Shown: positions 23,509 through 33,016, counted from the first letter of the stretch. The stretch: 46,694 nucleotides of DNA from JAKOVR01 sp031415655 (GCA_031415655.1 JANOSD010000192.1:1-46694); one strand, 5' to 3'. Made by a program: numbers and translations. Notes: a model not told the origin generated them from the letters alone.

Positions 23509-24357
23509 TCAGAGCGCGGCAGCAACTACCAGAAGCACGAGACCCAGTCCGATCACACCCACGGCGATCCAGCCAGCCGGCGATAGGACCGGATCCTTCC
23601 CTTCCTCGATACCAGCCCACGGGCCGACCGCTGAGGTTTGGATCGCGGCGGCGAACGCGGGATGGCAGTTCTTCAGCTTGAGCCAGTTGCCGGCCCGATC
23701 GAGCTCACCCTTGGCTGCCGTCACGTCACCGGCGGCGATGAGTGGAACGGCGGCAAAGATCGCAATGAGGATCAACATGGCGGGATCGATCAACACCGCG
23801 CTGAGCACGGATAGGGCGACGATCACACCACCTGTGATCAGCAACCGGCGCTTCTGGACTTCGCGGCGCGAAGCTGACGCATAGGGGACCATGCCCGTCG
23901 CCGACTTCTCCAGGATCGCCCGGAGGATGATGAAGATAATCAAGCCGCCGAGGAGACCGACCGCTTCGATGCCCACCGGGTTCGTGAACTTCTTCTTCTT
24001 CGACCTATCGGAAGGCTCACCGGAACGGGGGCATACCGACGGAAGCGCGCCGGCCTGGAACGAAACCACGGGCACCCACACGCGGTACCGGGTGTCGCGT
24101 CGCACATCGATCGGCGGCATTTCGCTGGCCGGCGGACCGGTCCATGGCGCCGGCCCCATCCCCCACGGTGGTGCCACCGGAGGACCCCAACTCGGCCCGT
24201 AGCCGACACCTTGAGGAGCTTGCGGGTAGCCGCCTGCTCCGCCGTAGGCCGGGGGCATACCGGGACCGGGCCCGTATGCAGGGCCGGTCCCATAGCCAGC
24301 GTCACCGGTTGCCGGTGGGTTCCCCCACGTGTCGCGTCCCGCTCCCCACTCACTCAT
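23509..24357 (-). CDS. Multi-pass membrane protein with Pro/Gly/Tyr-rich N-terminus
   Basis: The 282-residue protein has a ~85-residue low-complexity N-terminus rich in Pro, Gly and Tyr (YGPGPGMPPAYGGAGGYPQ), a short beta segment with a single Cys (VCPRSGEP), and about four hydrophobic helices at 130-150, 168-186, 187-207 and 258-281. The order is common in actinobacterial envelope proteins with an unfolded cytoplasmic head. A conserved-looking KKKKF stretch precedes the first helix. No family was recognised. It is the last backbone gene before the first attachment-like repeat. Confidence 0.6.
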   Translation of the reverse strand: MSEWGAGRDTWGNPPATGDAGYGTGPAYGPGPGMPPAYGGAGGYPQAPQGVGYGPSWGPPVAPPWGMGPAPWTGPPASEMPPIDVRRDTRYRVWVPVVSFQAGALPSVCPRSGEPSDRSKKKKFTNPVGIEAVGLLGGLIIFIILRAILEKSATGMVPYASASRREVQKRRLLITGGVIVALSVLSAVLIDPAMLILIAIFAAVPLIAAGDVTAAKGELDRAGNWLKLKNCHPAFAAAIQTSAVGPWAGIEEGKDPVLSPAGWIAVGVIGLGLVLLVVAAAL

Positions 24358-24431
24358 ACCCGCTCCTCCGTTACCGACGAATGACGTCGAATCTAGCCAG
24401 GATCCGACGCGGAGGGAGTTGCCACTTTCCC

Positions 24432-24570
24432 GAACGCGACGAGGCCCGCCGTCGCCGGCGGGCCCCGGAAATCGCGAAACCGCTGGTCAGCTACTCAATT
24501 CGGAGACCGGAAATCGCCCGGGAGATCACCACTTGCTGGATCTGTTGGGTGCGCCCGAAGATGGCTGGGG
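24432..24570. repeat. Attachment-like repeat, copy L: displaced 3' end of acyl-CoA dehydrogenase
   Basis: This 139-bp block matches the 3' end and terminator of the acyl-CoA dehydrogenase at 43,848-43,986. Read on the minus strand it still encodes QIQQ.VISRAISGLRIE followed by the same TAG stop, then the gcccgccg...cggcgggc hairpin. It is the most diverged of the three copies, with clustered changes at its right (upstream-codon) end. No intact dehydrogenase gene is attached. It marks the left boundary of the accessory region. Confidence 0.85.
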
Positions 24571-24588
24571 GTACGAACACTCGAAGGC

Positions 24589-24669
24589 CTACTCCCCGCG
24601 TCGCTCGTAGGTCGTCACCTTTCCCCGTCCGCCGACCAGCGCCGCTATCCCCCTGTCGACCAGGCGTTT
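24589..24669 (-). pseudogene. 27-codon remnant of an AlbA_2-type ATP-binding gene (C-terminus)
   Basis: The minus strand reads KRLVDRGIAALVGGRGKVT and then TYERRGE before a stop, closely matching the end of the gene at 35,984-37,448 (RLVDRGIAVRAGGQGRVT, TYERRAE). A TAG stop lies immediately upstream in frame. Its place, just inside copy L of the repeat, mirrors the place of the larger copy next to repeat M. Confidence 0.8.
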
Positions 24670-24804
24670 CTACTCACGGCTTCGGGTCTGACGACAAGGC
24701 CAATCGCTCCTCCGCAGCCGCCCGGAACTCCGCCGTAGCGCGACACCCGGGGCGATCCACGACCAAACAGACGGACTCTGAATCCACCAACAGCAGCACA
24801 TGGC

Positions 24805-25692
24805 TCACTGATCGGGTGAGTTGTAGAGCATCTCTGCCGCACGCTCGGCGACGTCGCCGAGTGACGAGACAAGGTGGAATCTTCGACGGAGAATCTGGCG
24901 GGTGTAAACGGGCCAGAACAGACCCGCGTCCGGTGCGGTGAGACCGTACGAAACCGATGCGATCGTCGTACCGCGGCTGGGGTCACCTCCCGACCAGACC
25001 CGGCCCCGAGCAATCCCGCTGTCTGCAGAAGATCGGCCCACGGCAACGAGCCCGGTTCCCTGTCGATGGGATCGTTGGCTGCCGGCACCCATCCTCGCAC
25101 CGCGGATGGATGCGGTCTGATTCCCACCCGCTCCCAAACCGCCACGGCGAACGAGAAGACACCCAGCACCATGCCCAGCAGTTGCGCCAGGGAATCGCCG
25201 AGGTCAGATAAGCCTGAAATGCCGATTACGCCCGCCGCGAAGAAGCTGGCGCCAACGACGATCGCAGCCACCAAAACAATGGGATCGGCCCGCAGCATGC
25301 GCCTGCCGTCGTCGTCTGCGTTCGGCCCGCCGGAGGTCACGACGCGCACGGTGCACCCAGGCTGAGCGCTCGCTTTCGCCCTTGTCGCGGTCTTCGTCCA
25401 CGCCAACCGCCACAACCCCCTGGTCGCTCCTTGCCTCTGAATACCCCGCCAATCGACACTCCAACTCAGTCGATCCTCTGCGTTCAAACGATCTCAAGGT
25501 CACCGCCGTCAAACCCCATACCGAAACCCGCAACGTGCCCGAAGGTCGCAGCCCGCCCCAGCTCAAGAACGAGATCAACGGCAGCCTCGAGGACCGCCCC
25601 GAACGGTCGGTCTGGGAGCGACGCCAGGTGTGGACGGTGGATGCATCGAAGGTCGGGCCACCATCAGTGGTCCGTGGCCCAGTCGCCGTCAT
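24805..25692 (-). pseudogene. Decayed membrane-protein gene, frameshifted
   Basis: Coding-like segments lie in changing minus-strand frames. MTATGPRTTDGG to about VGVDEDRDKG (25,692 to about 25,380) comes first. Then a frame with two hydrophobic helices (IVLVAAIVVGASFFAAGVIGI and LLGMVLGVFSFAVAVWE, about 25,280-25,150), ending near LLGAGSG. A third frame reads IASVSYGLTAPDAG to a stop at 24,805. Together they look like one small membrane protein broken by at least two frameshifts, or two adjacent broken genes. No family was recognised. Sequencing error cannot be excluded. Confidence 0.4.
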
Positions 25693-25798
25693 CGCGTGAC
25701 GCTCGCACGCTCGCCGGCGTGCCATCTGAGGTGACCCAACGGGCGAGTTCGGGTCGTAACGCCTCCCTTGACGCTCACCCTTCCGGTTGGCGGGCGGT

Positions 25799-26203
25799 TC
25801 ATTCGAGCACGTCACCGGCGAGATTCCTCAGGTCCTCGCCCGCGTCGGTCATCACACCGCCAAGCCTGGTGAACCAGGTAGGCGTTGGACCGTCTTGAAC
25901 CGTGAAGGCGAGATCGCAGTGGCACAGATGATGGGAAACCGCTTCGAGCCCGAGATCGTGTTCGACCGACCTCCAACCCTTTGTTCCGTCCCCGCCCTTC
26001 CATAAGTCAGCCAGGTCGGCGAAGTGGAGGCATAGGGAATGCCAGTCGAAGTCGAACATGAGCACAGTACGAGTGACGTGAAGTCCTTCGCTCTGGAGCT
26101 CAACAACGAAACGTCCGCCTGCGCAAGGATCGGCGGAGTCGCCGCGCGGGGCCGCCCGAAAGGTGACCATTGACGACCCCCCGGTGATGACGATCGAGTC
26201 CAT
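25799..26203 (-). CDS. DUF6228-like small protein, possibly immunity-type
   Basis: The 134-residue product starts at ATG 26203. The pattern FADLADLWKGGDGTKGWRSVEHDLGLEA followed by CDLAFTVQDG and the closing GVMTDAGEDLRNLAGDV resembles DUF6228 proteins, which share a WkGWxGxxxWxSxE core; similar folds include WapI-type immunity proteins. This is recognition by eye. The protein would be cytoplasmic and mostly beta. It sits alone among membrane-protein genes of island A; no partner toxin is seen. Confidence 0.6.
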   Translation of the reverse strand: MDSIVITGGSSMVTFRAAPRGDSADPCAGGRFVVELQSEGLHVTRTVLMFDFDWHSLCLHFADLADLWKGGDGTKGWRSVEHDLGLEAVSHHLCHCDLAFTVQDGPTPTWFTRLGGVMTDAGEDLRNLAGDVLE

Positions 26204-26469
26204 GCGAGGATTCTTCCCGATGACAGATGGGCCTCGTCGACGAAAGAGACGTGGCGCTTCGGAGAGGGCGAAGGTTTAGCTGGCGCGGCTCAACTCTGAA
26301 TCTGCGCTCGCCCACTCATGACCGCGCCTCTCCAGTGAGCCTGACCGGCACCTTAGGAGGTGGCTTGATCGAGCGCGTTGGTGACCAACCTCTCCTGGCC
26401 CCAATGGCCCTCGTTCGACTCGTCGGCTCGCTTCACGGTTCCATCGGGTGACCGGCTCGGCTGCGGTCA

Positions 26470-27747
26470 TCATCGCTTCGGGTGAGTTCCGCTGATCGTT
26501 GGCAGGTGCGGGGGATACCAACGCCGCCAAAGCAGATAGGCGAGGCACAGTGGGGCGCACATCGTGAAGATCAAGGGCGACAGCCACGAAGGGTTGCTTC
26601 TCGGAGGCGACGCATTGGGGGTCCGCCACACCCGTGCGGGGTCGAGGGGGTCGTAGGCAAGGCCGATCGGGACACCCGACTCATCCTCCTTGAGGAGCGG
26701 CATCACGACCTCGATCCGGCGATCCTCTCCAACCTTGTAGCTCACGATCCCCTCGGGATCCTTCCTCGAAGCCCAGGTGTTGACAGCGATCAGCGAGCCC
26801 GTTGTCGGGATGCTGCGGGCGCGAACCGTGTCCGCCTCGCGCCCACCGATCGCCGATCCGATGACGACCCCTCCGAACATCAGGAGCGCCACGCCGGCCA
26901 AGCACGACGGGGCAATCCAACGCAGCGGTCCGGTGGGATGCCAAGGCGCTCGAAGCCTGCCGTCGACGTTCGCTGGCTCCGGAGCCTCGGACGAGGGCCG
27001 GGGTGCGGCCGACACTCTCAGCGACTCGAGCCGCCGGTGCAGCGCGTGCATGCGGTCACGAGAGAGCCCGTGCGGCATCCCAAGTGACCGTGCGCCTTCA
27101 GGTGTCTGCACGACCAGCGAGCCGCCCTGGTTAGACGCACTCGGCGGCAGGAGAAGAACGAAACGGTCCACGTCACGCATCGAAACACCAGTCACCTTTC
27201 GGCCCACCTTGATGGTGAGAGCCTCCACGTCGGCCATGATCCGATCGGGCCCACGCCACACCGAGAACCCGACGGGCAAAGCGAGTGTGGCCAGCATCAC
27301 GAGAGCGCACTGCGACGCGACGGCGCCGTAGACGACCAGCGATATGAGCGTCGTCGACCAGACGCCCAGCGACGCCAGCACGGGCACCGTTCGCCAGTCC
27401 GTCGGCTGCAGATCTACCGGCGCAGTGCTCGATTTCGGTGTGGGAGCGGTTCGCGCCCCGGCCCCGTGCGGTCGCAACTTGCTCGCGCGCGCCACGATGT
27501 CCTCGGCCTCAGCGGAGAACACAAGCGGCAGCCCGATACCGGCCGTGTTGACGAGCAGGACCTGGGGCTTGCCCCGGTCAGCGCTCAGGACAATGAGATC
27601 CCTGATCTCCGCCCATGGGGTCATCACAGCCTTCGCTCGCCCAACCCGAAACGTGACACCATCGACATCGAACCTGACCGTGGGCCCGACGACCGGGCGC
27701 GCGGTCACCTCGAAGCTCGCTACGCCTCCGCTGGCCGTAGTCATCAT
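26470..27747 (-). CDS. PH-like domain membrane protein of unknown function
   Basis: From ATG 27747 the protein has about 425 residues; the upstream frame to 27,894 overlaps the neighbouring gene. Residues 1-80 (VRFDVDGVTFRVGRAKAVMTPWAEI.DLIVLS) resemble a bacterial PH-like domain, and a second similar unit follows (MADVEALTIKVGRKVTGVSMRDVDRFVLLL). Between and after lie hydrophobic helices at about 118-160 (two), 290-315 and 395-412. The ATPWAEI-RDL pattern is common in membrane proteins of actinobacteria with no known role. It is probably cotranscribed with the small membrane protein upstream. Confidence 0.6.
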   Translation of the reverse strand: MMTTASGGVASFEVTARPVVGPTVRFDVDGVTFRVGRAKAVMTPWAEIRDLIVLSADRGKPQVLLVNTAGIGLPLVFSAEAEDIVARASKLRPHGAGARTAPTPKSSTAPVDLQPTDWRTVPVLASLGVWSTTLISLVVYGAVASQCALVMLATLALPVGFSVWRGPDRIMADVEALTIKVGRKVTGVSMRDVDRFVLLLPPSASNQGGSLVVQTPEGARSLGMPHGLSRDRMHALHRRLESLRVSAAPRPSSEAPEPANVDGRLRAPWHPTGPLRWIAPSCLAGVALLMFGGVVIGSAIGGREADTVRARSIPTTGSLIAVNTWASRKDPEGIVSYKVGEDRRIEVVMPLLKEDESGVPIGLAYDPLDPARVWRTPNASPPRSNPSWLSPLIFTMCAPLCLAYLLWRRWYPPHLPTISGTHPKR

Positions 27748-27802
27748 CGGCGTTCTGGCTTCACGAGATGCGCCATGCTCGGCTCGATCGACGAAGAGCT
27801 CA

Positions 27803-28207
27803 TCACGCCAGCGGTACCACCATGAGCACAATGTCGAGAACAAGAATCCCCAGCAGCGGCGGTACCACTCTTCGCCAGTCCCACTCGGCGACACGCGATG
27901 CGCTATTGACCTGGCTGATGAAGTTGATGCCCGCCAGGTAGGCGATCACGAACCCAGAGGCGCTCCGTCTGTTCAACCACAGCCACCGGATCCACGTACC
28001 GATTGGCACCGCCCCGAAGGCAAACGCAGGGATCATGAGAAGGTAGCCGGGGTGCTGCGTCTGCCCGCCAGTCAGGACGAGGGTGGCCGCGATGGTCGCC
28101 CAATAGCCGCCGAGGCCGACGAGATATGCCCTCGCCCACCGGCGTGAAGGGAACATCGCGTCCAGGTGGTTGAACGCCTGCCACCACCGAACCGCACGCG
28201 AGTCCAT
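27803..28207 (-). CDS. Small multi-pass membrane protein
   Basis: The 134-residue protein from ATG 28207 has four hydrophobic segments (about 28-48, 53-75, 88-105 and 115-134), separated by short charged loops such as RRSASG and WDWRRV. The N-terminal AFNHLDAMFPSRRW is amphipathic. It lies 55 bp before the PH-like membrane protein on the same strand. No family was recognised. Confidence 0.5.
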   Translation of the reverse strand: MDSRAVRWWQAFNHLDAMFPSRRWARAYLVGLGGYWATIAATLVLTGGQTQHPGYLLMIPAFAFGAVPIGTWIRWLWLNRRSASGFVIAYLAGINFISQVNSASRVAEWDWRRVVPPLLGILVLDIVLMVVPLA

Positions 28208-28416
28208 GGTTCGCACAGTACGCGACCGCAATGGACCGTTTCGGTCCGTCAACGCGTTCTTTGCGGCGACCCACTGGCCGTGGGGTCCAAGTCAGCAAGC
28301 TCTCGGACAGTCGGTGGCTTGAGGGTCGGCGCGTGGGAGCACGCTCGGCTCAGCCTCGCTCGGATCGGCGCTGGCACACGGATGCGGCAACAGTCGAACC
28401 CGGTGGCTGGCCGAAG

Positions 28417-28956
28417 GTGTGCCGGATCGCCGAGTTCATCCTTCGAGCCGAGGTGAGTCCCAGATGCGAAGCGATGCTGGCGTGGCTGCAAGGGAAGAAG
28501 TGCGGCCGCCCTGAGCAGCTCGGACCGTTGCGTGTCCTCCAAGACAAGTGGGAATGCGCGACCGGCGAGCGCCGACAACGACGCGAGCAGGAGATCGAGC
28601 AGCACGCGAGAGAACTCATCGACATCAACGATGAACCGCTCCCGACTTGCGCGTCGCCCTCCGGCTCAGCAGCGGCTGTTGACGATCGAGCCCCCACCAT
28701 CAACCCTCATCATCTGCGCGCGCTCCAGCGAACAGGCCGGCCACGGAGGGACGCATCCAGTAGACGCTCCCACCTCGCTCGTCTGGCTCGTCTGGCTCGG
28801 ATTCGAGTGGCAACGGCCTACTCCTGCGTCGAAGGATTCGCCCGGGCCATGTCCATGGCCATGCCATCGACCCTGCGATCCCATAGCGGCCGTTGGCTAT
28901 CGCATGCGTCTCTCGAAAATGGTCGGCCCAGTACCGATGAATCTGGGTCTCGATGA
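28417..28956 (+). CDS. Doubtful ORF with a coding-like charged helical core
   Basis: Between 28,417 (GTG) and about 28,640 the + strand reads a plausible protein, with AEFILRAEVSPRCEAMLAWL, then LRVLQDKWE and RRQRREQEIEQHARELIDI; the latter part would form a charged helix. The rest of the frame to 28,956 looks non-coding. The opposite strand has a competing frame, MNTFQHFSITVSTARLAEFY (29,086 leftward), which also looks real for about 70 residues. Both may be relics. The whole 28,208-29,220 stretch therefore holds no secure gene. Confidence 0.25.
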   Translation: MCRIAEFILRAEVSPRCEAMLAWLQGKKCGRPEQLGPLRVLQDKWECATGERRQRREQEIEQHARELIDINDEPLPTCASPSGSAAAVDDRAPTINPHHLRALQRTGRPRRDASSRRSHLARLARLARIRVATAYSCVEGFARAMSMAMPSTLRSHSGRWLSHASLENGRPSTDESGSR

Positions 28957-29206
28957 GCGTCGACAGGATGAGACGCGCGTGGCGGAAACTCTGCCCAAGC
29001 AGTCCGAGCCGGCCTCCGAACCACTCATAGAACTCCGCAAGCCGTGCCGTCGAAACAGTGATTGAAAAATGCTGAAAAGTATTCATGTATCACTCGCCTC
29101 GCGTACTGCGGGCAAAAGGGACGTGGATGGATTAAGCCTGTTCATCTCTACGCAGTGCTATCTCCGAAGCAATAGTAAAACTGTGTGCAAGCACCTTGAA
29201 CGAAAC

Positions 29207-29212
29207 TATACT
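29207..29212 (+). promoter_or_regulatory. Likely -10 element of hipBA, leaderless start
   Basis: TATACT lies 8 nt before the hipB ATG at 29,221, which would place the transcription start at or very near the start codon, as in actinobacterial leaderless mRNAs. No good -35 was found. The 130 bp upstream is markedly AT-richer than the surroundings, and atagt (29,172) and actat (29,205) form weak inverted half-sites that could serve the antitoxin. Confidence 0.5.
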
Positions 29213-29220
29213 TTGGATTT

Positions 29221-29547
29221 ATGACTCGATCACAGGCTTTCAGTTCTGCCACGAGGGAGGTAGCTCGCCTCTTGGGGCAGCAGGTGCGGCTCGGGCGGCT
29301 ACACCGGCGCTGGACCATCGCCGAACTCGCCACTCGAGTGGGCGTCTCCGAGGTAACGATGCGAAAGGTAGAGCGTGGTGACCTGACCGTCGCCCTCGGC
29401 ACAGCGCTTGAGGCGGCGTCCCTGACAGGGGTGGAGCTCTACCACGACTCGAGTAGGCGCGGGCTCGAGGTGCGACGGTTGACGGAGACGCTGGCGTTGC
29501 TGCCCTCTGCCGCAAGGGCACGACGCGACGTGGACGACGAGTTCTAG
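29221..29547 (+). CDS. HipB-like antitoxin (XRE helix-turn-helix)
   Basis: The 108-residue protein has an XRE/Cro helix-turn-helix at about 19-72 (LGQQVRLGRLHRRWTIAEL, RVGVSEVTMRKVERGDLTVAL), preceded by a short N-terminal arm and followed by a basic tail. It is 2 nt from hipA. HipB antitoxins dimerise, bind operators in their own promoter and hold the HipA kinase inactive on DNA. Confidence 0.85.
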   Translation: MTRSQAFSSATREVARLLGQQVRLGRLHRRWTIAELATRVGVSEVTMRKVERGDLTVALGTALEAASLTGVELYHDSSRRGLEVRRLTETLALLPSAARARRDVDDEF

Positions 29548-29549
29548 TC

Positions 29550-30776
29550 ATGGCCACCAACCAACCACTATTGGCGTTCGTGTGGGTGTGGTTACCCGGA
29601 GAGCTCGAGCCGGTCATCGCCGGCCGACTCGACGACGACGGCATCTTGACCACCTTTTCCTATGGTCGCTCGTATCTCGAACGAGAGCAAGCAGTTTCCT
29701 TGTATCTACCGGAGCTACCCCTCACACGAGGGATCCAAGTTCCGGAGCTCATGTCGATCCACGGCTGCATCGCTGACGCAGGTCCAGATACGTGGGGTCG
29801 TAGGGTGATCAATCGACGCCTTCTCGCCGCCCACCAAGGCGCCGAGGACCCTCGAGACCTGGCCTACTTGCTCGAGTCCGGGTCCGATCGGATTGGGGCC
29901 CTGGACTTCCAGCGGTCTTCGGAGCACTACCACCCGAACGAAGGCATTGTTTCCCTGGAGGATCTGGCGCAGGCAACGGCGGCAGTTGACGAGTCGCTTC
30001 CACTCTCCGCTTCTCTCGATCTCGCCCTGCTCCATGGAACCTCAGTGGGTGGCGCACAACCAAAGGCAACCCTGTTCGACGGTACCCATCATCAGATCGC
30101 GAAGTTCTCGTCTCGCTCCGATGTCCTACCGAACGTCAAGCTTGAGTTCATCGCCATGACGTTGGCCCAAGAAGCCGGTCTCGATGTTGCGCCGGTGGCG
30201 ATCACGAGCGTGCTCGGGAAAGATGTGTTGCTCGTGGAACGATTCGACCGGCCCACCGATGGAACTCGGCGCGCGCTCGTGTCCGCGAGAACAATGCTGC
30301 GTCTCGGCGAGATGGGGATCGGGGCGTCATATAGCGAACTCGCAGACCTCATCCGAATGCGGTTCACCGACCCGGAGGCCGCAGTCCATGAACTCTTCGG
30401 GAGGATCACCTTCAGCATCCTCGTCGGCAACACCGACGACCACGCACGCAACCATGCAGCCTTCTGGAACGGCTCGACGCTGTCGTTGACCCCTGGCTAC
30501 GACATCGTCCCACAGCTTCGGCGCGGCGAGGAAGCCACCCAAGCCATGGCGATAGGACCGGATGGATTCAAGTCGAGCCAGTTGGCAGGGTGCCTGCGCC
30601 ATGCGGGCACTTACCTACTGTCCACGGCAGAGGCACGGGCGATCATCGATCGCCAGATCGCGACGATCGAGGATTCGTGGGAGGCGGTTTGCGATCGGGC
30701 GGATCTTGACACGCCTCTGCGCCAGCAATTCTGGCACCGGCAGTTCCTCCACCCTTACGCGCTGCGTGACTACTGA
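29550..30776 (+). CDS. HipA-family serine/threonine kinase toxin
   Basis: The 408-residue protein has the N-terminal HipA subdomain (1-110) and a kinase core. The Gly-rich ATP loop GTSVGGAQPKA (163-173) contains the autophosphorylatable-type Ser, followed by the conserved IAKFSS Lys185. The catalytic GNTDDHARN is at 293-301, and the metal-binding Asp318 is in GYDIVP. All key residues are present, so it looks active. The classical HipA phosphorylates glutamyl-tRNA synthetase, causing growth arrest; the target here is unknown. The length suits the single-chain HipA class. It forms an operon with the XRE gene and is island cargo. Confidence 0.9.
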   Translation: MATNQPLLAFVWVWLPGELEPVIAGRLDDDGILTTFSYGRSYLEREQAVSLYLPELPLTRGIQVPELMSIHGCIADAGPDTWGRRVINRRLLAAHQGAEDPRDLAYLLESGSDRIGALDFQRSSEHYHPNEGIVSLEDLAQATAAVDESLPLSASLDLALLHGTSVGGAQPKATLFDGTHHQIAKFSSRSDVLPNVKLEFIAMTLAQEAGLDVAPVAITSVLGKDVLLVERFDRPTDGTRRALVSARTMLRLGEMGIGASYSELADLIRMRFTDPEAAVHELFGRITFSILVGNTDDHARNHAAFWNGSTLSLTPGYDIVPQLRRGEEATQAMAIGPDGFKSSQLAGCLRHAGTYLLSTAEARAIIDRQIATIEDSWEAVCDRADLDTPLRQQFWHRQFLHPYALRDY

Positions 30777-31078
30777 CCGAGGGAGCGCGGCTGTTGTCGG
30801 CAAGGCTCCGACGCCAGCGTTACGTCGAGTCCGAACGACGGATCCGCACGGGAACGCGTTGAGCGACTGACGTGAAATCTCCAACATCCACCGAGTGAGC
30901 TGCAATCGCGCCACGCTCTCGTGCGACCGAAACAACGAAACGACGAGATGCGCGACTCGTCGAACAACTGGCACGGAACGAACGGTATCCGTGGGGCGGC
31001 GAAAGTAGGCCCGGCGGCCACCCACCCCCGCGAGCAGCAAATCAGGAGGCACTCACTCGCATGTTTCCCCCCCGGACG
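30777..31078. other. Intergenic stretch, nothing recognised
   Basis: This 302-bp region lies between the end of hipA (+) and the end of the DUF2264 gene (-). Frames on either strand give Arg-rich, low-credibility translations. No hairpin with a T-run was found. It may hold the terminators of the two convergent genes. Confidence 0.5.
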
Positions 31079-33016
31079 TTACGACTGGTCTCTGGAAACC
31101 AGCTCGTCGAGCATCCGCAAGACCGAAGGAGGGACAGACGGGCGAGCTTCAGGAATCGGATCCACTGGACTGGCGAAGACCAAGGCCCCGAGGCGATGCG
31201 TACCCGCATCCAGGCGGGCGTACAGCGTGGGAGTCGCTGCATTTGGGCGCATCAAGTTGGCGTTCACCGCCACCGATCGGACTGCGCCCTTCCGGAACGT
31301 GCCGTACTCCGGCAGGTCGAAGAGGGCGCTGGTGCCATGTTCGGTCGTGAGCCGGGCCCGGAGATCGTTGGGGGCTCCTGCCGTCCACAAAACATCGCTG
31401 CCGGGTGTGTACCCAACGGCGAACCCACTCTCCACGGATTTGAGAGAACGTCCCGTCGTGACCTGGTGCAGTCGGCCGTGTATTGACCCGGTGATGGCCC
31501 AGCAGACGGTGTTCACCCGCACATCGGGCCACGGGTGCCAGGTACTCCAAGCCATTGCATCCTCGACGCCGGCCGCCTCGACCCCGAGCCGGACGCGCCG
31601 ATTGCCTTCAACATCGGTAAATGCCAGCGTCGAATCAGTAACAAGCGAACCGAAACTGTCGCCGATGTCGCCGCTGAATCCGAAAACGGACGAATAGGCG
31701 AACTTTCGGTACTTCGCGGCACCTTGCTCAGGAAATTCGATCGCCAATGCTGGTTGGGCAACGAGCACCACGCTCTGGTGGTCGTCCCGGGCCACAACCC
31801 ATCCGGCGTCGGAGAGAGTCACGGGTGTTTCCAACTTCGGCGACGGCAACTCTGGCTCCGACCAGTACGGGTGATCCACCGGGGCGGCCAACCCAGCGAA
31901 CGCCTTCATGGACCAGTAGGGAGAGCCTGGAGAGTTGTAGCTCTCGCACAGGACCCGATTCGCGTAGGTGTAGCCAACGGACAGCACCCCGTCAGATTCG
32001 CAAATCGCCTTGTCTGACCACCATCGCAAATTGCGAAGCGAATGGCCCTTCGCCTCACCCCACGGCACCGATGACTCCACATCAGCCCAGGCCAATGCAC
32101 CCCAGAACGAACTCATTGCGAACCGATACGTCAGGCTCCGCCCGAACGGAATCGCCGCGCCGTCAGGGGCGAACCAATGACGAAAATCAGCCGCAAACCC
32201 GTCCGCTCGATCCCGGTACTGCTCGGCCCGGGCCGGATCGCCGAGGCCCAGACTGCGTTCGGCCGCGGCGTAGAACAGTCCATAGGTATGGAACGCCATC
32301 GGGATGTAATAGTCGATGTTGCCCGACTCGCCATCGGTATACCAGTGCTCGCCCCGACGGTAGGAATCGATGCGATCGAGAGACCTCTTCACCTGGTCCT
32401 TGGGGAAAGCTGCGCCCACCCGTTCGAGCCCCAGCGCAACCAGGATACGAAAGAACTGCCAGTTGTTCTGGCCCGGCTCATAGTCGAATATTCCCGTCAA
32501 CCAGTTGACCAATCGACGGCGAGCCATCTCGTCAATCTTCTCCCAGGTATGTTCCGGACAGAACGCCAACGCCAGCCCGATCGAGGCCTGCTCCACCATG
32601 CGTTGATCAATGTCGCGTTCCACTGGCCCCCAATACTCGTCGGAGGCGGGGTCGGTTCCTGTCGTCAGGCCCGCACAGACCCGATCCCAGCCATCGAAGG
32701 TTCCGCCACCCACAACCAGCGGGACAATGCCGTAGAGCGGCCGGGCAAAACCCTCGAGATCTACCGCTTGTTGCGAGAAATGCGCTCCCGTGCTGCCCAG
32801 TCGGACACGTGCTCCCCCCGGACTCGTACGCGACTTCAGGGGCGCGGTGAGATCACCGACCACCCGCTGGATGTCGGTCCTGGTCTGAAGGGGACCAAGA
32901 CCCAATGGGTTCTTGCCGAGACTGGCGGAGTCGAAGGTAGCCATGGGTTCTCGCAAACGTTTGTCGGAGCGGGCATCCTCAACTAGCTTGCCGCCCGGTG
33001 TCAACTGATTGGCCAT
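31079..33016 (-). CDS. DUF2264 family protein, putative glycoside hydrolase
   Basis: The 645-residue protein matches the DUF2264 layout. An N-terminal alpha/alpha-barrel (about 40-400) carries PLYGIVPLVVGGG, YWGPV.RDIDQRMVEQASIG, NWLTGIFDYEPGQNNWQFFRI, and HWYTDGESGNIDYYIPMAFH followed by HTYGLFYA; FGRSLTYRFAMSSFWGALAWAD follows, then a beta-rich C-terminal domain. These proteins are suspected to act on uronate or rhamnose-containing oligosaccharides. No signal peptide is present, so it would act in the cytoplasm. ATG 33016 was chosen over TTG 33022. It diverges from the sugar-isomerase and hydroxyacid-dehydrogenase genes, with which it shares an 88-bp promoter space holding a LacI-like palindrome. 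Confidence 0.82.
   Translation of the reverse strand: MANQLTPGGKLVEDARSDKRLREPMATFDSASLGKNPLGLGPLQTRTDIQRVVGDLTAPLKSRTSPGGARVRLGSTGAHFSQQAVDLEGFARPLYGIVPLVVGGGTFDGWDRVCAGLTTGTDPASDEYWGPVERDIDQRMVEQASIGLALAFCPEHTWEKIDEMARRRLVNWLTGIFDYEPGQNNWQFFRILVALGLERVGAAFPKDQVKRSLDRIDSYRRGEHWYTDGESGNIDYYIPMAFHTYGLFYAAAERSLGLGDPARAEQYRDRADGFAADFRHWFAPDGAAIPFGRSLTYRFAMSSFWGALAWADVESSVPWGEAKGHSLRNLRWWSDKAICESDGVLSVGYTYANRVLCESYNSPGSPYWSMKAFAGLAAPVDHPYWSEPELPSPKLETPVTLSDAGWVVARDDHQSVVLVAQPALAIEFPEQGAAKYRKFAYSSVFGFSGDIGDSFGSLVTDSTLAFTDVEGNRRVRLGVEAAGVEDAMAWSTWHPWPDVRVNTVCWAITGSIHGRLHQVTTGRSLKSVESGFAVGYTPGSDVLWTAGAPNDLRARLTTEHGTSALFDLPEYGTFRKGAVRSVAVNANLMRPNAATPTLYARLDAGTHRLGALVFASPVDPIPEARPSVPPSVLRMLDELVSRDQS

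Noticed and set aside
26374..26450. Similarity of gcgcgttggtgaccaac...tccatcgggtga to the AlbA_2 gene at about 36,520-36,600
   Set aside because: Only two short blocks match and the spacing between them is not colinear in sequence; it could be an eroded relic but is too weak to annotate.
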